Positions 35,381 through 44,373 of a stretch of DNA of 64,000 bases are shown piece after piece. Every line of letters starts with the position of its first letter. The stretch's first letter is position 1. Source of the DNA: Streptomyces ficellus (GTDB taxonomy: Bacteria > Actinomycetota > Actinomycetes > Streptomycetales > Streptomycetaceae); NCBI RefSeq assembly GCF_009739905.1, contig NZ_CP034279.1, positions 4,526,001 to 4,590,000 on the forward strand, read 5' to 3'. The notes below the pieces were generated by a model that saw only the letters and a list, made by a program, of their open reading frames with translations, made no database searches and had not been told where the DNA came from. Both the position numbers and the translations under genes were made by a program.

Positions 35381-36346
35381 GTGGTCCCCGACATAGAACC
35401 GCGGCTTCTCCGCGCCTTCGTGGCCGTCGCCGGCGAACTGCACTTCACCCGCGCGGCCGCCCGGCTGTACGTCGCCCAGCAGGCGCTCAGCCGGGACATC
35501 CGCCGCCTGGAGCGGGAGCTGGGCGCCGAGCTGTTCACCCGCACCACGCGGCAGGTGGCGCTGACGGCGGACGGGGAGCGGCTGCTGCCGTACGCGCACG
35601 GCGTGCTGGCGGCGTACGACGAGCTGGGCGCCGCCTTCGCCGACGGCGCGCGGCCGTTGCTGGTGGACCTCAACACCGACGGCATGATCAGCGGCCGGGT
35701 GCTGGCGCGGGCGCGCGAACTGGCTCCCGAGTGCGAGCTGATGGCCCGCTACGAGCGCGGGCTGACCGGCGCGGCCGCCGAGATCGCCGCCGGACGGCTC
35801 GACGTGTCCTTCGGGCGGTTCGCCGGGCTCGCGCCCGCCGAGCGCGCCCGGCTGTCTGCGCAGCCCGTGCGGTACGAGCCGATGGCGGTGCTCCTGCCGG
35901 ACGACCACCCGCTGGCGGACCGGCCCGTGGTGGAGCTGGCCGCGCTCGCCGGGGAGTCCGTGTACGCGGGTGCGGGGAACCCGGCCACCCGGGAGTGGAC
36001 CGACCTGGCCGAGCGGCTCTTCGCCGGGCGCGGCATCAGGATCGCCCCGCCGGCGCCGGTGGCGATCGGGGCGGAGGAGTTCCGGCGGGTGATGGCCCGG
36101 ACCCGTACGCCCGTCCTGGCCGCCGTGGACTTCCCGGTCATGCCCGGGTGCGTGCTGCGGCCCCTCGTCGACCCGGTGCCGCTCTCGCCGGTCTCGCTGG
36201 TGTGGCGCAAAGGGCTGACCCATCCGGGCGTCACCGCGCTGCGCCGGGCGGCGGCTGAAATGTCCCGTTGTGAGGGATGGCTGGAGCGGCCTGCCGGAGC
36301 GTGGCTTCCCGAGGGTGATTTGACGCACATGTGCCCGAATCAATGA
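35381..36346 (+). CDS. LysR-family transcriptional regulator
   Basis: 321-aa LysR protein: N-terminal winged HTH (RLLRAFVAVAGELHFTRAAARLYVAQQALSRDIRRLE, residues 7-45) and a C-terminal periplasmic-binding-like effector domain (LLPDDHPLADR). GTG at 35381. A TTGACG sits at 35352-35357 in the 83-bp divergent promoter. By the usual LysR pattern it senses a small molecule and activates the divergent MFS gene (inference). Confidence 0.9.
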   Translation: MVPDIEPRLLRAFVAVAGELHFTRAAARLYVAQQALSRDIRRLERELGAELFTRTTRQVALTADGERLLPYAHGVLAAYDELGAAFADGARPLLVDLNTDGMISGRVLARARELAPECELMARYERGLTGAAAEIAAGRLDVSFGRFAGLAPAERARLSAQPVRYEPMAVLLPDDHPLADRPVVELAALAGESVYAGAGNPATREWTDLAERLFAGRGIRIAPPAPVAIGAEEFRRVMARTRTPVLAAVDFPVMPGCVLRPLVDPVPLSPVSLVWRKGLTHPGVTALRRAAAEMSRCEGWLERPAGAWLPEGDLTHMCPNQ

Positions 36347-36491
36347 ACGATAAGCCCTCTTGTCACAGCCGTGCGCTACATTCATGGTCCGGGTGCAGTG
36401 TGGTGGGGGCGCTCCGGCAGGGTGGGGGCCCGGTCCGGTGCGAGTACCCAGATGGTCCGTGTGCGCACCCTTGGTCCGTTCAGTGGGGGAT

Positions 36492-37616
36492 GTGCGTACA
36501 ACAGTGGACAATTGGCGTGGAAGTGCCTGGGATGGGCACCAGAACGAGCCACTCGACAGCACCGTTCAGGTGGACAGTCTGACCGCGTTCGACGCGTTCG
36601 GGCGCCGCACCGACGGCGGCGCCGGACTTTCGCCGGACGACGGTTTCGGTCACCAGAGCGGTACCGCCGGGCACCCGGCCGGCACCTCCGCCTACGCGGC
36701 GGACGGTCACGGCTACCCGACCCACGACGGCTACCAGCCCGACGGCCACGGCTACCTCGCCGACGGCACCGGGTACCCGGCCGACGCCACCGGCCACGGC
36801 TACGCGAGCGACGGCGACGCCGCCATGGACGAGACGATCGCCTACCGGCCCGAGGGCCACGCCCCGGACCTCGCCGCCCCGGACCTCGCCGACCCGCACG
36901 CCGCGGGCCCGGACTTCGGGACCGCCGAGCTCCCCGCCGTGGCGGCGTCCGTCCCGGCGGACGGCACCGCGCCCGCGTCGCCCGCAGCCCCGGTGGACGC
37001 GGAGCCCTCCGACGGCCCCGTGTTCGTCGACGAGAGCGGCCGCCGCAGCAAGAAGTTCCGCCGGCTCGGCTGGGTGCTGGCGACCGCGTGCGCGGTGTAC
37101 GCCATCACGCTCGTCGTCTCCGTGATCGGCGGCAACTCCGCCGCCCCCTGGCTGCTCATACCCGGGCCCGCCGACGAGAAGAAGACCGAGACCGTCCAGG
37201 TCGAGCCCGCGCCCAGCACCAGCGAGGCGCCCAAGAACGACACCCCCGGCGCCGTACCCGGCGCCCCCGCGCCCACCGACTCGACGGGCGCGGTGATCCC
37301 GCGGCCCGCCGACGGCGGCCCGGAAGGCGTGCCCGCCACCCCCCGCCCCGGCACCTCGTCGGCGCCGGGCGCCACGCCCCCCGGCACGGGCACCGACGGC
37401 GGCACGGTCGTCGACGACGACAAGCCCGACGTCAAGCCCACCCCCGGCCGGCCCACCGACGGCGGCACCACCCCGCAGCCGCCGCCCGTCGTCCCGCCGG
37501 ACCCCGTGGACCCGGACCCCACGGACACGGCCCCGACGACACCGACGGACGAACCCACCGACCCGCAGGTCGGAGACAGCGGCGGCCAGCAGATGGCCGC
37601 GGAAGGCGCACAGTAA
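36492..37616 (+). CDS. matA: MatA-like membrane protein of the aggregation-exopolysaccharide operon
   Basis: About 374 aa with one helix near residue 195-215 (GWVLATACAVYAITLVVSVIGG). The cytoplasmic half has Tyr/Gly/Asp repeats (GYxADGxGY) and the outer half is Pro/Thr-rich. The stop is immediately followed by the ATG of the deacetylase-synthase gene (no gap). In S. coelicolor/S. lividans, matA and matB make a poly-beta-1,6-GlcNAc-like polymer needed for pellet formation. I assign matA by position and layout, not by a recognisable domain. The start is uncertain: GTG at 36492 has a purine run too close, and GTG at 36504 or 36483 are alternatives. Confidence 0.75.
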   Translation: MRTTVDNWRGSAWDGHQNEPLDSTVQVDSLTAFDAFGRRTDGGAGLSPDDGFGHQSGTAGHPAGTSAYAADGHGYPTHDGYQPDGHGYLADGTGYPADATGHGYASDGDAAMDETIAYRPEGHAPDLAAPDLADPHAAGPDFGTAELPAVAASVPADGTAPASPAAPVDAEPSDGPVFVDESGRRSKKFRRLGWVLATACAVYAITLVVSVIGGNSAAPWLLIPGPADEKKTETVQVEPAPSTSEAPKNDTPGAVPGAPAPTDSTGAVIPRPADGGPEGVPATPRPGTSSAPGATPPGTGTDGGTVVDDDKPDVKPTPGRPTDGGTTPQPPPVVPPDPVDPDPTDTAPTTPTDEPTDPQVGDSGGQQMAAEGAQ

Positions 37617-39803
37617 ATGAGTTCCCCCGGCAAGCGGCGCGCCCAGAAGCAGAGGCGCAGCCGCAGACGCAGGCTGCCCATGCGCTATCTGCTGCCGTCC
37701 CTCTTCCTGGTCGCGCTCCTCGCGATGCTGATGCTGCGCGGCTACGTCCACAGCGAGATCCTCGCCGACCACCGCGTACGCCCCCCGGTCTCCTACGACC
37801 AGGTCCCCGAGCACATCCTCAAGGGCGGACCGGTCATCGACGCCCGTGACAAGAACGCCCCCAAGGCCCTCAGCGTCCCGGACAAGAAGCTCGTCCTGAC
37901 CTTCGACGACGGCCCGGACCCGGTCTGGACGCCCCGCGTCCTGGACAAGCTGAAGGAGTACGACGCCCACGGCGTCTTCTTCGTCACCGGCACCATGGCC
38001 TCGCGCCACCCCGACCTGGTCGAGCGGATGGTGAAGGAGGGCCACGAGGTCGGCCTGCACACCTTCAACCACCCCGACCTGTCCTTCCAGACCAAGAACC
38101 GCATCGACTGGGAGCTGTCGCAGAACCAGCTCGCCATCGCCGGTGCCGCCGGCGTGCGCACCTCGCTCTTCCGCCCGCCGTACTCCTCCTTCTCCAGCGC
38201 CCTGGACAACGAGGCGTGGCCGGTCACGCAGTACATCGGCGAGCGCGGCTACATCACCGCCTTCAACAACACCGACTCCGAGGACTGGAAGCGCCCCGGC
38301 GCCGACGCGATCATCAAGCGCTCCACGCCCAAGGGCACCCAGGGCGCGATCGTGCTGATGCACGACTCCGGTGGCGACCGCTCCCAGACCGTCGAGGCCC
38401 TCGACCGCTTCCTGCCGCAGATGCAGAAGCGGGGGTACGACTTCACGGTCCTCACCGAGGCGCTCGGCGCGCCCAGCGCCCACACCCCGGTCACCGGCCT
38501 GGAGCTGTGGAAGGGCAGGGCCTGGGTCGGCGCGGTCGCCGTGTCCGAGAGCACCACCTCGGTCCTGGTCGGCGGCCTCGCCATCATCGGTGTCCTGGTC
38601 ATCGGCCGCTTCGGCCTGATGCTGCTCCTGTCGTTCGCGCACGCCCGCAAGGTCCGCCGGCGCGGCTTCCGCTGGGGCCCGACCGTCACCGAACCGGTGA
38701 CGGTGCTGGTCCCGGCGTACAACGAGAAGGAGTGCATCGAGAACACGGTGCGCTCGCTGATGGCCAGCGACCATCCCATCGAGGTCATCGTCATCGACGA
38801 CGGCTCCTCGGACGGGACCGCCGACATCGTCGAGAACATGTGGCTGCCCAACGTCCGCGTGGTGCGCCAGGTCAACTCCGGCAAGCCCGAGGCGCTCAAC
38901 AACGGCATCCGCAACGCCCGCTACGACATCATCGTGATGATGGACGGCGACACGGTCTTCGAGCCGTCCACCGTCCGCGAGCTGGTCCAGCCGTTCGGCG
39001 ACCCGCGCGTCGGCGCGGTCGCGGGCAACGCCAAGGTCGGCAACCGCGACTCGCTCATCGGGGCCTGGCAGCACATCGAGTACGTGATGGGCTTCAACCT
39101 CGACCGCCGCATGTACGACCTGCTGGGCTGCATGCCCACCATCCCGGGCGCCGTCGGCGCGTTCCGCCGCGAGGCCCTGGACCGGGTCGGCGGCATGAGC
39201 GAGGACACCCTCGCCGAGGACACCGACATCACCATGGCCATGCACCGCGACGGCTGGCGCGTGGTCTACGCCGAGAAGGCCCGCGCCTGGACCGAGGCGC
39301 CGGAGTCCGTGCAGCAGCTGTGGTCCCAGCGCTACCGCTGGTCCTACGGCACGATGCAGGCCATCTGGAAGCACCGCCGCGCGATCATCGAGCGCGGCCC
39401 GTCCGGCCGCTTCGGCCGGGTCGGCCTGCCGCTGGTGTCGCTGTTCATGGTGCTGTTCCCGCTGCTGGCGCCGCTCATCGACGTGTTCCTGCTGTACGGC
39501 CTGATCTTCGGCCCCACCGGCCAGACGGTCGTGGCCTGGCTCGGCGTGCTCGCCATCCAGGCGGTGTGCGCCGCGTACGCCTTCCGGCTCGACCGGGAGC
39601 GGATGGTCCACCTCATATCCCTGCCGCTCCAGCAACTGCTGTACCGGCAGTTGATGTACGTGGTGCTGCTCCAGTCCTGGATCACCGCCCTCACCGGCGG
39701 CCGGCTGCGCTGGCAGAAGCTGCGCCGGACGGGTGTCGTCGAGGCGCCCGGCTCCATACCGACCCAGCGGCGCAGCGGTGAGGATCGGAGGCCCGTCGCA
39801 TGA
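37617..39803 (+). CDS. matB: MatB-like polysaccharide deacetylase / GT2 synthase fusion
   Basis: 728-aa membrane protein. After a basic tail and one helix comes an extracellular NodB-type deacetylase (about 85-290): TFDDGPDP with the metal-binding Asp pair, HTFNHPDL and RPPYSSFS. After a helix (about 315-345) lies a GT2 processive synthase (about 360-590): VPAYNEKECIE, DDGSSDG, MMDGDTVFEP, the catalytic LAEDTD and the QRYRW motif. C-terminal helices then form the export channel. This plan combines PgaB- and PgaC-like activities and matches MatB of Streptomyces. It probably makes and partly N-deacetylates a beta-1,6-GlcNAc polymer (family knowledge). Confidence 0.9.
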   Translation: MSSPGKRRAQKQRRSRRRRLPMRYLLPSLFLVALLAMLMLRGYVHSEILADHRVRPPVSYDQVPEHILKGGPVIDARDKNAPKALSVPDKKLVLTFDDGPDPVWTPRVLDKLKEYDAHGVFFVTGTMASRHPDLVERMVKEGHEVGLHTFNHPDLSFQTKNRIDWELSQNQLAIAGAAGVRTSLFRPPYSSFSSALDNEAWPVTQYIGERGYITAFNNTDSEDWKRPGADAIIKRSTPKGTQGAIVLMHDSGGDRSQTVEALDRFLPQMQKRGYDFTVLTEALGAPSAHTPVTGLELWKGRAWVGAVAVSESTTSVLVGGLAIIGVLVIGRFGLMLLLSFAHARKVRRRGFRWGPTVTEPVTVLVPAYNEKECIENTVRSLMASDHPIEVIVIDDGSSDGTADIVENMWLPNVRVVRQVNSGKPEALNNGIRNARYDIIVMMDGDTVFEPSTVRELVQPFGDPRVGAVAGNAKVGNRDSLIGAWQHIEYVMGFNLDRRMYDLLGCMPTIPGAVGAFRREALDRVGGMSEDTLAEDTDITMAMHRDGWRVVYAEKARAWTEAPESVQQLWSQRYRWSYGTMQAIWKHRRAIIERGPSGRFGRVGLPLVSLFMVLFPLLAPLIDVFLLYGLIFGPTGQTVVAWLGVLAIQAVCAAYAFRLDRERMVHLISLPLQQLLYRQLMYVVLLQSWITALTGGRLRWQKLRRTGVVEAPGSIPTQRRSGEDRRPVA

Positions 39804-41482
39804 CGACCCCGACCGGCCGCCCCGGCGGCGAGGGCTCCGACTGGTTCGGCACCCCGCCGCCGGCCGGCGACGCGCCCCGCCCGGGCGACTTCCCGGCCAC
39901 CGGCCCGCAGTCCCAGGACGCGGCCCCCTACGGCCAGGACACCCCCTACGGCCAGGACCCGTACGGTCAGGACTCCTCCTACGGGCGGGACCCGTACGGC
40001 CAGGCCCCCTCCAGCCACGACTCCTACGGCCAGGGGGGCTCCGGCCCGTACGGCGGTCACGGCCGCGGCCCCGCCCCGGCGGCGTACGAGCCGGACCCGC
40101 CCGGCGCCCGCCCCGCCGACCGGGCGCCCGGCGGCACCGACCCGTTCGACGGCGCCTTCGCCGACCCGTTCGACCGCCCCTTCGACGCCCCCGCCGCGCA
40201 CGCCCCCGCCCCGCGCGGCAACGGCGGCGACGGCGGCGGCACCGGCACCCTCACCGCCCCCGGCGACACCGGCACGACGACCGCGCTGGAGACCACCGGC
40301 GGAGTGCCGCGCGCACGGCACAAGGCGGAGGTGGCGGGCGGTCCCGCCCCGGCGGCCTCGCGGCCCGGCCGCGACCGCTACCTGGACCTGCTGCGCGCCA
40401 TCGCCCTGCTCCGCGTGATCGTCTATCACATCTTCGGCTGGGCCTGGCTCACGGTCCTGTTCCCGTCCATGGGCGTGATGTTCGCGCTCGCCGGGTCACT
40501 GATGGCGCGCTCGCTGTCGCGGCCCGCGTGGGGCGTGATCCGGGGGCGTGTCCGACGGCTGCTGCCGCCCATGTGGGCGTTCTCGCTCACCGTCGTACCG
40601 ATCATGTTCTACTTCGGCTGGAAGCCGCTGAAGGAAGAAGGCCTGTGGTGGTTCGCCAAGCTGGCCACCTACATCTTCCCGATCGGCGCCCCGCCCTACC
40701 CCTGGCACAGCGGCAGCCAGTCCGGGCTGCTGGAGGACACCTGGGCGGTGCAGGCCGCGGGCCCGCTCTGGTACATCCGCGCCTACCTCTGGTTCGTGAT
40801 CGCCTCGCCGCTGCTGCTGTGGGCGTTCCGCAAGGTGCCGTGGGTGACGCTGCTCGCGCCGCTCGGCCTCACCGCGATCGTCGGCTCCGGCCTGATCAAG
40901 ATCCCCGGTGAGACCGGCAACGCGATCACCGACTTCGCCTGCTACGGCTCCTGCTGGGTGCTGGGCTTCGCGCACAACGAGGGCCTGTTCCAGAAGGTGC
41001 CCCGCTACATCACGGTCTCCGTGTCCGCGCTGATCATGTCCTTCGGGCTGTGGTGGGCGTCCGGGCACCTCGGCCCGGACGGCTGGGACCTCAACGACAT
41101 CCCGCTCGCCCAGGCCACCTGGTCGTTCGGCTTCTGCGTGATCCTGCTCCAGTACTCGCCGTCCTGGAAGGAACTGCCGGGGAAGCTGGCCGCCTGGGAC
41201 ACGGTGGTCACCCTGGCCAACAACCGGGCCGTGACCATCTACCTCTGGCACAACCTGCTGATCATGGCCACCATCCCGATCATCGACCTGCTGTGGAAGA
41301 TCCCGGGTGTCTGGCCGACCTACGCGGGCGCCCTGGAGAGCGCGTACACCGTGCTCATGCTGATCGCGGTCTTCCCGCTCATCGGCCTGATGATCATGTC
41401 CGTGGGCTGGCTGGAGGACGTCGCCGCCAAGCGGAAGCCCAGGCTCTGGCCGAACGGAGCCAAGAAGAAGGCCCGCGGCTAG
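39800..41482 (+). CDS. Acyltransferase family 3 membrane protein with disordered N-terminus
   Basis: 560 aa. The first 190 residues are disordered and contain YGQD repeats (YGQDTPYGQDPYGQDSSYGRD). Ten or so membrane helices follow: an OafA/Acyl_transf_3 domain starting RDRYLDLLRAIALLRVIVYH, with the catalytic-type Arg and His of the family. Such proteins O-acylate sugars. The start overlaps the matB stop by ATGA, so it is the third gene of the mat operon and may acetylate or succinylate the same exopolysaccharide (inference). Confidence 0.88.
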   Translation: MTTPTGRPGGEGSDWFGTPPPAGDAPRPGDFPATGPQSQDAAPYGQDTPYGQDPYGQDSSYGRDPYGQAPSSHDSYGQGGSGPYGGHGRGPAPAAYEPDPPGARPADRAPGGTDPFDGAFADPFDRPFDAPAAHAPAPRGNGGDGGGTGTLTAPGDTGTTTALETTGGVPRARHKAEVAGGPAPAASRPGRDRYLDLLRAIALLRVIVYHIFGWAWLTVLFPSMGVMFALAGSLMARSLSRPAWGVIRGRVRRLLPPMWAFSLTVVPIMFYFGWKPLKEEGLWWFAKLATYIFPIGAPPYPWHSGSQSGLLEDTWAVQAAGPLWYIRAYLWFVIASPLLLWAFRKVPWVTLLAPLGLTAIVGSGLIKIPGETGNAITDFACYGSCWVLGFAHNEGLFQKVPRYITVSVSALIMSFGLWWASGHLGPDGWDLNDIPLAQATWSFGFCVILLQYSPSWKELPGKLAAWDTVVTLANNRAVTIYLWHNLLIMATIPIIDLLWKIPGVWPTYAGALESAYTVLMLIAVFPLIGLMIMSVGWLEDVAAKRKPRLWPNGAKKKARG

Positions 41483-41523
41483 CCGCGTGCTCACAGCACG
41501 CCCGCCCGGCGGGTGAGAGCAAG

Positions 41524-41560
41524 GTTTCAGCCCGGTCATGTCCCATGACCGGGCTGAAAC
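41524..41560. promoter_or_regulatory. Perfect 17-bp inverted repeat containing two GlnR-like half sites, upstream of narK
   Basis: Bases 41524-41540 and 41544-41560 are exact reverse complements around TCC. The right arm reads ATGAC-N6-GAAAC and the left arm its complement, close to the GlnR box gTnAC-N6-GaAAC. A TAGCGT hexamer (41571-41576) follows by 10 bp, so the repeat sits at about -60 to -20 of a narK promoter. It could equally be a terminator of the upstream operon, although no T-tract follows. Confidence 0.6.
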
Positions 41561-41633
41561 GCATCCTCCCTAGCGTCGGTCATGACGGGATTTCGGCTAC
41601 GTCAGGACCTGACAGCAGCAGTGGAGGTACGCC

Positions 41634-42965
41634 GTGAGCGGCCGGTGGATCGAGCAGTGGGAACCCGAGAACGAGACCTTCTGGCGGGAGAAGGGGGAAC
41701 GGATCGCCAGGCGCAACCTGCTCTTCTCCGTCCTCTCCGAGCACATCGGCTTCTCCATCTGGTCCCTGTGGTCCGTGATGGTCCTGTTCATGGGACCGGA
41801 GTACGGCATCGACCCGGCCGGCAAGTTCTCCCTCATCGCCGTGGCGACGGTGGTCGGCGCCGTGATCCGCGTGCCGTACACCTTCGCCGTCGCCCGCTTC
41901 GGCGGCCGCAACTGGACGGTGTTCAGCGCGCTGTTGCTGCTGCTGCCCACGGGCGCCGCGTACACCGTGATGGAGCCGGGCACGTCGTACGGCACCTTCC
42001 TGCTGGTCGCCGCGCTCACCGGCGTCGGCGGTGGCAACTTCGCCTCGTCGATGACCAACATCAACGCCTTCTTCCCCCTCCACAAGAAGGGCTGGGCCCT
42101 CGGCCTCAACGCGGGCGGCGGCAACATCGGCGTCCCCGTCGTCCAGCTCGTGGGCCTGCTCGTCATCGGCACGGCCGGCGCCGCCCACCCACGGCTCGTC
42201 CTCGGCCTCTACCTCCCGCTGATCGTCGTCGCCGCCCTGTGCGCCGCGCTGTACATGGACAACCTGGCACCCGTGCGGAACGACACCGGCGCCGTCCGGG
42301 AAGCCGTCAAGGACGCCCACACCTGGGTCATGGCGTTCCTCTACATCGGCACCTTCGGCTCGTTCATCGGCTACAGCTTCGCCTTCGGCCTCGTCCTCCA
42401 GACCCAGTTCGGCCGCACCCCGCTCCAGGCCGCCTCCCTCACCTTCATCGGCCCGCTGCTCGGCTCCCTGATCCGGCCGCTCGGCGGCTCGCTGGCCGAC
42501 CGGCACGGCGGCGCCCGCATCACGCTGGGCACCTTCGCCGCCATGGCCGCCGCGACCGGCGTGGTCCTCTACGCCTCGCTCGTCGAGTCCCTGGCCGTCT
42601 TCCTCACCGGCTTCGTCGCCCTGTTCGTCCTGAGCGGCCTCGGCAACGGCTCCACGTTCAAGATGATCCCGGCCATCTTCCGCGCCAAGGCCCACGCCTC
42701 CGGGCTCGAGGGCGAGGAGGCCGAGGCGTACGGCAGGCGGCTCTCGGGCGCCGCGATCGGACTGATCGGCGCGGTCGGCGCCATCGGCGGACTCGCCATC
42801 AACCTGGCCTTCCGCCAGTCCTTCGCGACCGCCGGCACCGGCACCGCCGCCTTCGTGGCCTTCCTGCTCTTCTACGCCGCCTGTCTGACCGTCACCTGGG
42901 CGGTATACCTTCGCCGCCCGGTGGAGGTCCCCACGAGGCGACGGCTCGGCTACTCCGAGGTGTGA
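41634..42965 (+). CDS. narK: Nitrate/nitrite transporter, NarK/NNP type (MFS)
   Basis: 443-aa MFS protein with 12 helices and the nitrate-nitrite-porter signatures: GGNFASSMTNINAFFP and the Gly-rich GLNAGGGNIGVPVVQL of helix 5, and NGSTFKMIPAIF in the C-terminal half. GTG at 41634 has GGAGG upstream. It imports nitrate or exports nitrite. nnaR, the nitrate-assimilation regulator, starts 89 bp downstream, so assimilation is the probable context. No nitrate or nitrite reductase gene is in the window. Confidence 0.92.
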   Translation: MSGRWIEQWEPENETFWREKGERIARRNLLFSVLSEHIGFSIWSLWSVMVLFMGPEYGIDPAGKFSLIAVATVVGAVIRVPYTFAVARFGGRNWTVFSALLLLLPTGAAYTVMEPGTSYGTFLLVAALTGVGGGNFASSMTNINAFFPLHKKGWALGLNAGGGNIGVPVVQLVGLLVIGTAGAAHPRLVLGLYLPLIVVAALCAALYMDNLAPVRNDTGAVREAVKDAHTWVMAFLYIGTFGSFIGYSFAFGLVLQTQFGRTPLQAASLTFIGPLLGSLIRPLGGSLADRHGGARITLGTFAAMAAATGVVLYASLVESLAVFLTGFVALFVLSGLGNGSTFKMIPAIFRAKAHASGLEGEEAEAYGRRLSGAAIGLIGAVGAIGGLAINLAFRQSFATAGTGTAAFVAFLLFYAACLTVTWAVYLRRPVEVPTRRRLGYSEV

Positions 42966-42992
42966 CGGAGGTGGCACTCCACGGCGCCGTAC

Positions 42993-43030
42993 GTAACGGG
43001 GGAGAAACCCCGGCGAACCGAGACCGACAC
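42993..43030 (+). promoter_or_regulatory. GlnR box upstream of nnaR
   Basis: GTAAC (42993-42997), six bases, GAAAC (43004-43008) matches the GlnR a-site consensus gTnAC-N6-GaAAC exactly. Six bases on there is a weaker second unit, GAACC-N6-GACAC (43015-43030), at the b-site spacing. The site ends 24 bp before the nnaR ATG. Confidence 0.75.
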
Positions 43031-43054
43031 GGAGCCTTGCGAGTCTCTGGTGTC

Positions 43055-44203
43055 ATGCACGAGCAACAGGATGGTTCCCACGGCCCGCTGGCCGGCTTCA
43101 CCGTCGGCGTCACCGCCGCCCGCCGCGCCGACGAGCTGGGCGCGCTGCTGGAACGCCGCGGGGGAGCGGTCCAGCACGCCCCGGCACTGCGCATCGTGCC
43201 GCTCGCCGACGACACCGAGCTCCTCCACGCCACCAAGGCCCTCGTGGGCCACGCCCCGGACATCGTGGTCGCCACCACCGCGATCGGCTTCCGCGGCTGG
43301 CTGGAGGCGGCCGACGGCTGGGGGTACGGGGAGGAGCTCCGGAGCCGGCTGCGCGGCGCCCAGGTCCTCGCCCGGGGCCCCAAGGTCAAGGGCGCGGTAC
43401 GGGCCGCCGGGCTCACCGAGGAGTGGTCGCCCGCCTCCGACTCCATGGCCGAAGTCCTCGACCGGCTCCTCGGGCAGGACGTGACGGGGCGCCGCATCGC
43501 GCTCCAGCTGCACGGCGAGCCGCTGCCGGGGTTCGTGGAGGCCCTGCGGGCGGCGGGCGCCGAGGTGGTGGTCGTTCCCGTCTACCGGTGGATGCCGCCC
43601 GAGGACCTCGCGCCCCTGGACCGGCTCATCGACGCGACGGTCGCCCGGTCGCTGGACGCGGTGACCTTCACCAGCGCCCCGGCCGGCGCCTCGCTGCTGT
43701 CCCGCGCCCAGGACCGGGGCCTGCTGCCCGGACTGCTCGACGCGCTGCGCGGCGACGTGCTGGCCGCCTGCGTCGGGCCGGTCACCGCCCTGCCGCTCCA
43801 GGCGCACGGCATCGAGACCGTCCAGCCGGCCCGGTTCCGGCTCGGCCCGCTGGTCCAGCTGTTGTGCCAGGAGCTGCCCGCGCGGGCCCGTACGCTCCCG
43901 GTCGCGGGGCGCCGCATCGAGATCCGGGGCCACGCCGTCCTGGTCGACGGCGACCTGCGGCCCGTGCCGCCCGCGGGCATGTCCCTGCTCCACTCTCTGG
44001 CCCGCCGCCCCGGCTGGGTCGTCTCCCGCGCCGACCTGCTGCGCGCCCTGCCCGGCGCGGGCCGCGACGAGCACGCCGTGGAGACCGCGATGGCCCGCCT
44101 CCGCTCGGCCCTGGGCGCGCCCAAGCTCATCCAGACCGTCGTCAAGCGCGGCTACCGTCTCGCCCTGGACCCGGGCGCCGACGCCAAGTACGCGGACGGG
44201 TGA
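43055..44203 (+). CDS. nnaR: HemD-like transcriptional regulator NnaR (nitrate/nitrite assimilation)
   Basis: 382-aa protein joining a uroporphyrinogen-III synthase-like fold (about 12-270, GPLAGFTVGVTAARRADELGALLERRG; SMAEVLDRLL) to an OmpR-type winged helix (about 285-372, ending IQTVVKRGYRLALD). In S. coelicolor, NnaR has this architecture and activates nitrate/nitrite genes together with GlnR. The HemD part is probably a sensor, not an enzyme. The ATG at 43055 lacks a clear RBS; TTG at 43037 is an alternative. It lies downstream of narK on the same strand behind its own GlnR box. Confidence 0.88.
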   Translation: MHEQQDGSHGPLAGFTVGVTAARRADELGALLERRGGAVQHAPALRIVPLADDTELLHATKALVGHAPDIVVATTAIGFRGWLEAADGWGYGEELRSRLRGAQVLARGPKVKGAVRAAGLTEEWSPASDSMAEVLDRLLGQDVTGRRIALQLHGEPLPGFVEALRAAGAEVVVVPVYRWMPPEDLAPLDRLIDATVARSLDAVTFTSAPAGASLLSRAQDRGLLPGLLDALRGDVLAACVGPVTALPLQAHGIETVQPARFRLGPLVQLLCQELPARARTLPVAGRRIEIRGHAVLVDGDLRPVPPAGMSLLHSLARRPGWVVSRADLLRALPGAGRDEHAVETAMARLRSALGAPKLIQTVVKRGYRLALDPGADAKYADG

Positions 44204-44373
44204 CCGCAGGCGCTGCACGCGGCGGACGGCACGCGGTACGCGGCGGACGTCGCGCCGCGCCCGGCCCGCCCGTACGTGGCCGGCCCGTACCCGACGGGCC
44301 CGGCCCGACCCGCCTCCCGCCGCCCCGGCAGGCGGGGTTCCGCGGCCGCTCCTGGGCGGGCACTCTGGGGCGC

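Noticed and set aside
36480-39635. Very long minus-strand open frame (over 1000 codons) opposite the mat operon
   Set aside because: Typical high-GC shadow frame; the plus strand encodes well-recognised deacetylase and GT2 domains with coupled starts.
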